From: Acidimicrobiaceae bacterium
GTDB lineage: Bacteria > Actinomycetota > Acidimicrobiia > Acidimicrobiales > Bog-793
NCBI GenBank assembly: GCA_027306715.1
Contig: DAHUZG010000023.1
Coordinates: forward strand, 1-5,524
Direction: 5' to 3'
Length of the DNA: 5,524 nucleotides
The stretch's first letter is position 1. Each line of letters opens with the position of its first letter. This document shows positions 1-5,524 of the stretch, one piece after another. Under the pieces are notes generated by a model. That model was not told the origin of the DNA. It did not search any database and saw nothing but the letters and a program-made list of their open reading frames with translations. A program made the translations under genes and the position numbers.

Positions 1-2
1 TC

Positions 3-1652
3 ACGACGGTCGACGCCAGCGCGGTGAACGGCACGGTCACCTTCAGCACCGACGGCTCGATGCCCGTTATTTTCACAGGCAACGGAGGCGGGTCCACCCT
101 CGATCTCGCCGGCGCCCCGACCAGCGCCACCGTCACGGTGAACCTCACCAACGACAGCGTGACGGGGCTTGCGTACGGCCCGTCATTCAGCGCCGTCGAC
201 AGCGTCATCGGGTCGAACGGTACGTTCACCGTCGACGCCGGCCCGTCGCCGGGCGTGCTGCGCGGCGGAGGCGGGACGAACACCTTCGTCCTCGAACCGG
301 CCGCCAGCGTCATCATCGAGGGGGCAGGCTCGAGCAACACCATCGACCTCAAGACCCACGCCGACGGCCCCGTCTCGCTCGACCTCTCGAGTCCTTCGTT
401 CCAGTCGACCGGAGGCGACGGGACCGTGCTCGTCGTTCCCGGCGCCAACTACAGCGTCATCGGCTCGACCCAGGGCAGCACGATCGTCGGAGGCCCCGGA
501 GGCGGCACGATCACCGGCACCGCCGGCTCCGGCGCGAGCGACTACCTCAGCCAGGGGACGGGCAGCGCGACGATCGACGCCGCCGGCGCGAGTGGCTCGG
601 AGACCCTCGTCGGAAGCACGGGAACGGGCAGCGAGACGCTCACCGGCGGAAGCGGGACCAACTACTTCGCACCCGGCAACTGCAATCCGGCGACCTGCCA
701 GCTCAGCATCTCCGCCGGCAACGCGGCGATCAACTGGCTCGACTTCGCCGACGCGCCGAGCGCAGTCTCGGTCAACCTTTCCGGCGCCGCGACGACCTAC
801 ACACCGGTCGGCTCCTCGTCATCGGTCGCCGTTGCCGCCGGGATCGGCGGCGGGTGGTTGCCCTCGAACCAGTCGCTCGCCCTTGACTTCTCGGTGAACA
901 ACATCATCGGGACCTCGTTCGCCGACGTGATCGTGGCCAACAGCTCCAATGACAGCATCGTCTCGGGCGGCGCCGCCGTGATCCTGCCCGGCGCCGGCAA
1001 TGACACGATCAACTGCACCGCCGGCTCGAGCTGCACGGTGGACTACCAGAACATCCCCTACGGTGCATCCTCCGGCAACGTCAACGATCCGGGCATCACC
1101 CTCACCGCAGGCAAGGGCAGCGGCACGGTGATCAAGTGGGCCTACGCGACAACGGACCTGTTGACCGGCGTCTCGGTGATCGTCAGCACTCAGAACGGCA
1201 GCGACAGCCTGGCGGCGTGGATGCAGCACCAGACACTCGTCGCGCTCGGCGGGACCGATCTGCTGCAAGCGAGCGCCGCCGGCTACGACACCTTGATCGG
1301 GGGGAACGGGCCCGGTGCGACGACGTTCGAGGCCGGACCCCAGAACGGCGACTACTACTCCGGCGGCGGCCACAACACGATGATCGGCGGCACGACGAAG
1401 AACACCTTCCTCGCCTGGTACGTCAGCACCGGCTCCTCGCCCTACCAGCTCGTCGACGGCTACAACGTCATTGTCGCCGGCACCGGCGGGGCGCTCAACA
1501 TCATCGAGTCCGACCCGACCGACCTCGTCAGCGGGCCGAACGGCCAGCCGCTCAACGCCTTCGACACGTCGTTCTGGGGAGTGCTCACCGGGTTCGCCCA
1601 GAACAACCAGCCACTCACCAACTATCCGCTCAACCCGCCGGGATCGGGATGA
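3..1652 (+). CDS. Beta-strand repeat protein with degenerate RTX-like motifs, 5'-truncated by the window
   Basis: The frame is open from the window edge to a TGA at 1650-1652, so about 549 C-terminal residues are visible and the true start is upstream. The GTG at 24 is only the first possible internal start and has no convincing ribosome binding site. The protein is very rich in Gly, Ser, Thr, Asn, Ala and Val, with alternating hydrophobic residues typical of stacked beta-strands. Several segments resemble the RTX (haemolysin-type calcium-binding) nonapeptide: NIIGTSFADVIVAN at 897-941 and GAGNDTI at 990-1010. A second motif of the form hydrophobic-x-GG-x-GTN-x-F recurs four times. Two close cysteine pairs (codons near 681/696 and 1014/1032) could form disulfides, which suits an exported protein. 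No membrane anchor, sorting signal or catalytic motif is visible, and the end (PLNPPGSG) is short and flexible. It is probably a secreted or surface beta-roll or beta-helix protein. Its exact family and role are not recognised. A long shadow frame on the opposite strand is Arg-rich and was discounted. Confidence 0.85.
   Translation, partial: TTVDASAVNGTVTFSTDGSMPVIFTGNGGGSTLDLAGAPTSATVTVNLTNDSVTGLAYGPSFSAVDSVIGSNGTFTVDAGPSPGVLRGGGGTNTFVLEPAASVIIEGAGSSNTIDLKTHADGPVSLDLSSPSFQSTGGDGTVLVVPGANYSVIGSTQGSTIVGGPGGGTITGTAGSGASDYLSQGTGSATIDAAGASGSETLVGSTGTGSETLTGGSGTNYFAPGNCNPATCQLSISAGNAAINWLDFADAPSAVSVNLSGAATTYTPVGSSSSVAVAAGIGGGWLPSNQSLALDFSVNNIIGTSFADVIVANSSNDSIVSGGAAVILPGAGNDTINCTAGSSCTVDYQNIPYGASSGNVNDPGITLTAGKGSGTVIKWAYATTDLLTGVSVIVSTQNGSDSLAAWMQHQTLVALGGTDLLQASAAGYDTLIGGNGPGATTFEAGPQNGDYYSGGGHNTMIGGTTKNTFLAWYVSTGSSPYQLVDGYNVIVAGTGGALNIIESDPTDLVSGPNGQPLNAFDTSFWGVLTGFAQNNQPLTNYPLNPPGSG
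258..1418 (+). repeat. Dispersed protein-level repeat, motif [L/M]xGGxGTNxF, four copies
   Basis: Four related segments lie in the repeat protein. LRGGGGTNTFVLEP is at 258-299, LTGGSGTNYFAPG at 639-677, LIGGNGPGATTFEAGP at 1293-1340 and MIGGTTKNTFLAW at 1380-1418. Each has a hydrophobic residue, a Gly-Gly turn, a Gly/Thr/Asn loop and an aromatic Phe. The third copy carries a small insertion, and the fourth has Thr-Lys in place of the Gly-Thr. Spacing is irregular, so these are not a simple tandem array. They look like the turn-and-strand element of a beta-roll in which the usual RTX Asp has been replaced by Asn/Thr. They were found by eye; a profile comparison could add or remove copies. Confidence 0.6.
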
Positions 1653-1706
1653 CGTCCCGCCATGCTCAGCCCGGCGCGGCGTAAGGTGCTGACTCCCGTC
1701 ATGCGC

Positions 1707-1713
1707 AGAAGGA
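1707..1713 (+). promoter_or_regulatory. Ribosome binding site for the 1721 start
   Basis: AGAAGGA lies seven bases before the ATG at 1721, good Shine-Dalgarno complementarity and spacing. It fixes the start of the membrane-protein gene. The rest of the 68-base gap (1653-1720) shows no recognisable -10/-35 promoter pair, which favours read-through transcription from the upstream gene. A seven-codon ATG frame (1701-1724) overlaps this site and ends across the start codon, but has no ribosome binding site of its own. Confidence 0.75.
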
Positions 1714-1720
1714 CGCAACG

Positions 1721-3333
<1,613 letters not shown>

Positions 3334-3337
<4 letters not shown>

Positions 3338-4458
3338 CCCTGCTGGACGAGGCACGGGCAGCGATGGCCGCTGCCGACACGAGCTGGCAGTCGATGCTGC
3401 TCGAGGGGCGCGCTTGGGAGGATCGGCTCGCTGCCCGCCGCCACCGCCGGCAGACGGCCCCCACCGCCTCCCGTGCCGCCGCACGCCGGAGCGCTGAAGC
3501 TGGACGCGAGCGGCTGCTTCAACCAGGGACGGTGCCGCTCGGCGAGCGGGAGGGCCTTTTCCGGCTCTGGCGGGCGGGGGAGGTGCTCGCTCGCAGCGAG
3601 TTCGAGATCGGCCGCGAGACCGTGACCGTCGTGGTGCAGGGCCCTCGCTGGTGGCGCTGGTCGCCCTCGCTCGGAGCCAGCAGCGGCGCCGCCTCGACGC
3701 GGCCGGCTCGTGTGATGCTCGGTCCGGCGGCGGTGCTGCTCGCCGCGGGCGAGCTGGCGAGCGAGCTCGAGCTCGTCGACGCCGGGCGCTCCGAGGTCGC
3801 CGGGCGCGCCGCCTTCCTCGTGCGCGGCCGGCCGGCGGCCACCGGATCCCGACGGCGGACCGTGCTGCGTGAGGCGGGCCTCGGGGCCGAGGTGTACGAG
3901 CTACGCGTCGATGCCGAGCGCGGCGTCCTGCTCGGCGTCAGCTCGATCGCCGCCGGGCGGCCCTTCCAGGTCGTCGAGGCGACCGCGGTGCGCTTCGACG
4001 ACGAGCTGTCGCCCACGGTCTTCTCGCCGCCCGGCGAGCAGCAAGCCCGCTTCGCCGCTCCGGCGCCGCGCCAGGTGTCGCTCGACGAGCTGCCGGCGAA
4101 CCTGCCGTTCACGGTGGTCGTCCCCGCCCCGAGCCCGTCGCCGTTCGATCCTCACGTCGCCCTGCTCCCCGACGAGCAGGGCGGCTCGCGGGTCCTCATC
4201 ACCTACGCCGTCTCGAGCGGAGGCCGCCGCGGTCAGCTCCGACTGCAGCTCACCGCGCACGAGCCGGCGCCTGGTCGGGCCGACCGATGGCAAGCCGCAG
4301 AGGACGTGATCACGAGCGAGCAGCAGGTGCACGGGATCGTCCGCCGTCGCGCTCGCACCTTCCGCGCCGGCACCTTCGCCGAGCTCGAGTCGAGCGTGCT
4401 CGACCTCGGCCAGCTCGTCGAGCTGGCGCGGTCGCTGGTTCCGTTGGCTCCCGCCTGA
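3334..4458 (+). CDS. LolA/RseB-like protein without signal peptide (putative)
   Basis: The frame ends at TGA 4456-4458. Two starts are possible. TTG at 3334 overlaps the upstream stop (TTGA) and gives 374 residues. ATG at 3364 is preceded by GAGG at 3349-3352 and gives 364 residues. I list the longer form, but the ATG is nearly as likely. Using the longer numbering, residues 1-65 are Ala/Arg-rich and helical, with no signal peptide or lipobox. Residues 70-240 resemble the LolA/LppX/RseB lipoprotein-carrier fold as seen in actinobacteria: LFRLWRAGEVLARSEFE, then VVQGPRWWRWSP, VAGRAAFLVRGRP, AEVYELRVDAERGVLLGVSS and FDDELSPTVFSPP. Residues 250-370 resemble the C-terminal part of DUF4367-type proteins, with an ITYAVSSGG strand, RTFRAGTFAELESSVLD and a final helix LVELARSLVP. 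Absence of an export signal suggests a cytoplasmic protein, unusual for this fold, so a lipoprotein-carrier function should not be assumed. Coupling to the membrane-protein gene suggests a shared process. The family assignment is by pattern memory only. Confidence 0.8.
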
Positions 4459-4479
4459 GCACGGCAACGCTCTGGTGTC

Positions 4480-4501
4480 CCGGCGCTACCACTGACGCCG
4501 G
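4480..4501. terminator. Inverted repeat between convergent genes, possible bidirectional terminator
   Basis: CCGGCG (4480-4485) pairs perfectly with CGCCGG (4496-4501), giving a six-base all-G/C stem with a ten-base loop. It fills most of the 43-base gap between two convergent stop codons, where a shared terminator is expected. Neither side has a T-run, so it is not a canonical intrinsic terminator, although high-GC actinobacteria often lack one. In this base composition a six-base stem can also arise by chance. Confidence 0.35.
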
Positions 4502-5524
4502 CTACGCCGCCCGCCAGGGCCGTCGGTTGTCTGGCGCGCCGTCGCCCTGGGGAGGCGCGCGCTCGGCAAGTCCAGTCCCCTGGATCCCTGCCGAGCAGGC
4601 GCCGTCCTCGGCATCGTCTCGCCCCGCGGCCTGGTCGCCGCCGTCGCAGCCGCCCTCGTGCACGGGCTCCTCGCCACCAACCGCTCCGGCACCTGGCGGC
4701 GCCTCGCCGCCGCCGGTGCCGGCATCGAGTAGGTGCCCGAAACGGGCGAGGTGCTCGGCGACGATGCGGCGGCGCTCCTCCTCGGCGAGCATGCACCACT
4801 CCGCCCAGCGACGACGGTTGTGGAAGTCGCAGCGAGGCTCACCGTTCTCCTGGATGGTGAGCCCGCCCGCCGCGAACGGCACGCGGTGGTCGATCTGGCA
4901 TCGGCTCGCCGGGTCGTCGCAGAACGGATGGGCACAGCGCCGGTCTCGTACCTCCACGGCGCGCCGTGTCGCCCCGCCGAAAAGCCGACGTCGCGCTCCG
5001 ATCTCGACCCGGGCGCCCGGGGAGAACACGGCGCGTTCGAGGATCGCCTCGTCGAGATAGGGAAGAAGCGAACCGGGCGTGACGACTGCCCCCGAGGCGA
5101 GCTCGAGGATCCGCCCCTTCAGGGTTTCCCATCCGACGAGCACCGTGAACAAAGGCGCGGGCCGCGCTGCCCCGGGAAGAGCCGAAGCGGAACGGCGGGC
5201 CATCTCAACGAGGGCGTCGGCGCGGCGTTGTGCCGAGGTGCGCGAGAGCTCTGACGGTCGTGCCTCGCGCCCGAGACGGCCGCTGGCCTCGGCGGCATCG
5301 CGGTCGTAGAGCTCCGACTCGATGGCGTCGAGCTCGCTGCGCACGATCTCGCCGGAGATCCCGTCGAGGGTCATCTTGCCGAACCACACCCCGCCGATCG
5401 ATCGTACGAGGGTCACATCGCGCCGGGCCCGGCGCTCCTCGGCCTTCTCCTCGCTGCCGTCGGGGTCAGCGAGCTGCTCGAAGTAATGAACGGCGCGCTC
5501 GAAGGCGCTGAACCGAAGCTCGCG
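4502..5524 (-). CDS. DUF222 domain-containing HNH endonuclease, N-terminus outside the window
   Basis: On the minus strand the frame is open from the window edge at 5524 to a TAG at 4504-4502, leaving 340 visible residues. The GTG at 5416 is internal, since related sequence continues upstream of it. The first roughly 165 residues match the end of a DUF222 region (helical, Glu/Arg/Ala-rich; RRADALVEMARRSA). The HNH nuclease module follows at about 4936-4811. It contains CAHPFC, then CQIDHRVP with the Asp-His of the first HNH strand, the ENG Asn, and a terminal CDFHN with the last His at 4822-4820. The cysteines are placed as in zinc-stabilised HNH proteins, and all key residues appear intact. 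This architecture is the one found in the mycobacterial 13E12 repeat family and in many multi-copy actinobacterial genes. The biological role is uncertain; a link to mobile DNA is often proposed. After the nuclease there is a Gly/Asp/Glu-rich tail of about 80 residues. The gene converges on the plus-strand cluster and is probably unrelated to it. Confidence 0.93.
   Translation of the reverse strand, partial: RELRFSAFERAVHYFEQLADPDGSEEKAEERRARRDVTLVRSIGGVWFGKMTLDGISGEIVRSELDAIESELYDRDAAEASGRLGREARPSELSRTSAQRRADALVEMARRSASALPGAARPAPLFTVLVGWETLKGRILELASGAVVTPGSLLPYLDEAILERAVFSPGARVEIGARRRLFGGATRRAVEVRDRRCAHPFCDDPASRCQIDHRVPFAAGGLTIQENGEPRCDFHNRRRWAEWCMLAEEERRRIVAEHLARFGHLLDAGTGGGEAPPGAGAVGGEEPVHEGGCDGGDQAAGRDDAEDGACSAGIQGTGLAERAPPQGDGAPDNRRPWRAA

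Noticed and set aside
1645..1659. Small inverted repeat CGGGA/TCCCG around the stop of the first gene
   Set aside because: Only five base pairs with a five-base loop and no T-run. Too weak to call a terminator, and it would argue against the likely read-through to the next gene.
819..1718. 299-codon minus-strand frame opposite the beta-strand repeat protein
   Set aside because: Composition is Arg/Gly/Val/Asp-rich without motifs, and the sense frame has clear RTX-like repeats.
4733..5254. Plus-strand frame opposite the HNH gene beginning MPETGEVLGDD
   Set aside because: It covers the complement of the intact HNH motif, whose catalytic residues are all present on the minus strand; the plus frame shows no known pattern.

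Overview
The window is GC-rich throughout and almost fully coding, with strong G/C preference at third codon positions. A Ser/Thr-rich linker protein and a DUF222-HNH gene both fit an actinobacterium (Actinomycetota; Acidimicrobiia or a similar soil lineage is possible). The taxon is inferred from composition and protein families, because no marker gene is present. No RNA gene, CRISPR array, insertion sequence or attachment site was seen.

Layout: (1) positions 3-1652, plus strand, the 3' part of a gene for a Gly/Ser/Thr/Asn-rich beta-strand repeat protein with degenerate RTX-like motifs; its start lies outside the window. (2) After a 68-base gap with a good ribosome binding site, positions 1721-3337 encode a complete 538-residue single-pass membrane protein. 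It has an N-terminal beta-sandwich-like region, one membrane helix, a short putative coiled coil, a Thr/Ser linker of nearly 120 residues and a small C-terminal domain with two cysteines. (3) Overlapping its stop codon, or starting 26 bases after it, positions 3334-4458 encode a protein that looks LolA/RseB-like but has no signal peptide. (4) A 43-base gap containing an inverted repeat separates this from a convergent minus-strand gene, 4502-5524, for a DUF222-type HNH endonuclease whose N-terminus lies outside the window.

The three plus-strand genes are probably co-transcribed; at least the second and third appear tightly coupled. A reasonable but unproven reading is a cell-envelope module: a secreted or surface repeat protein, a membrane protein joining cytoplasm to exterior through a flexible mucin-like linker, and a cytoplasmic partner with a lipoprotein-carrier-like fold. 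The N-terminal part of the membrane protein resembles actinobacterial proteins annotated as 'hydrolytic protein' (COG1470-like), some of which I recall lying in phage-tail-like contractile injection loci. No injection-system structural gene is visible here. The HNH gene is probably an unrelated neighbour.
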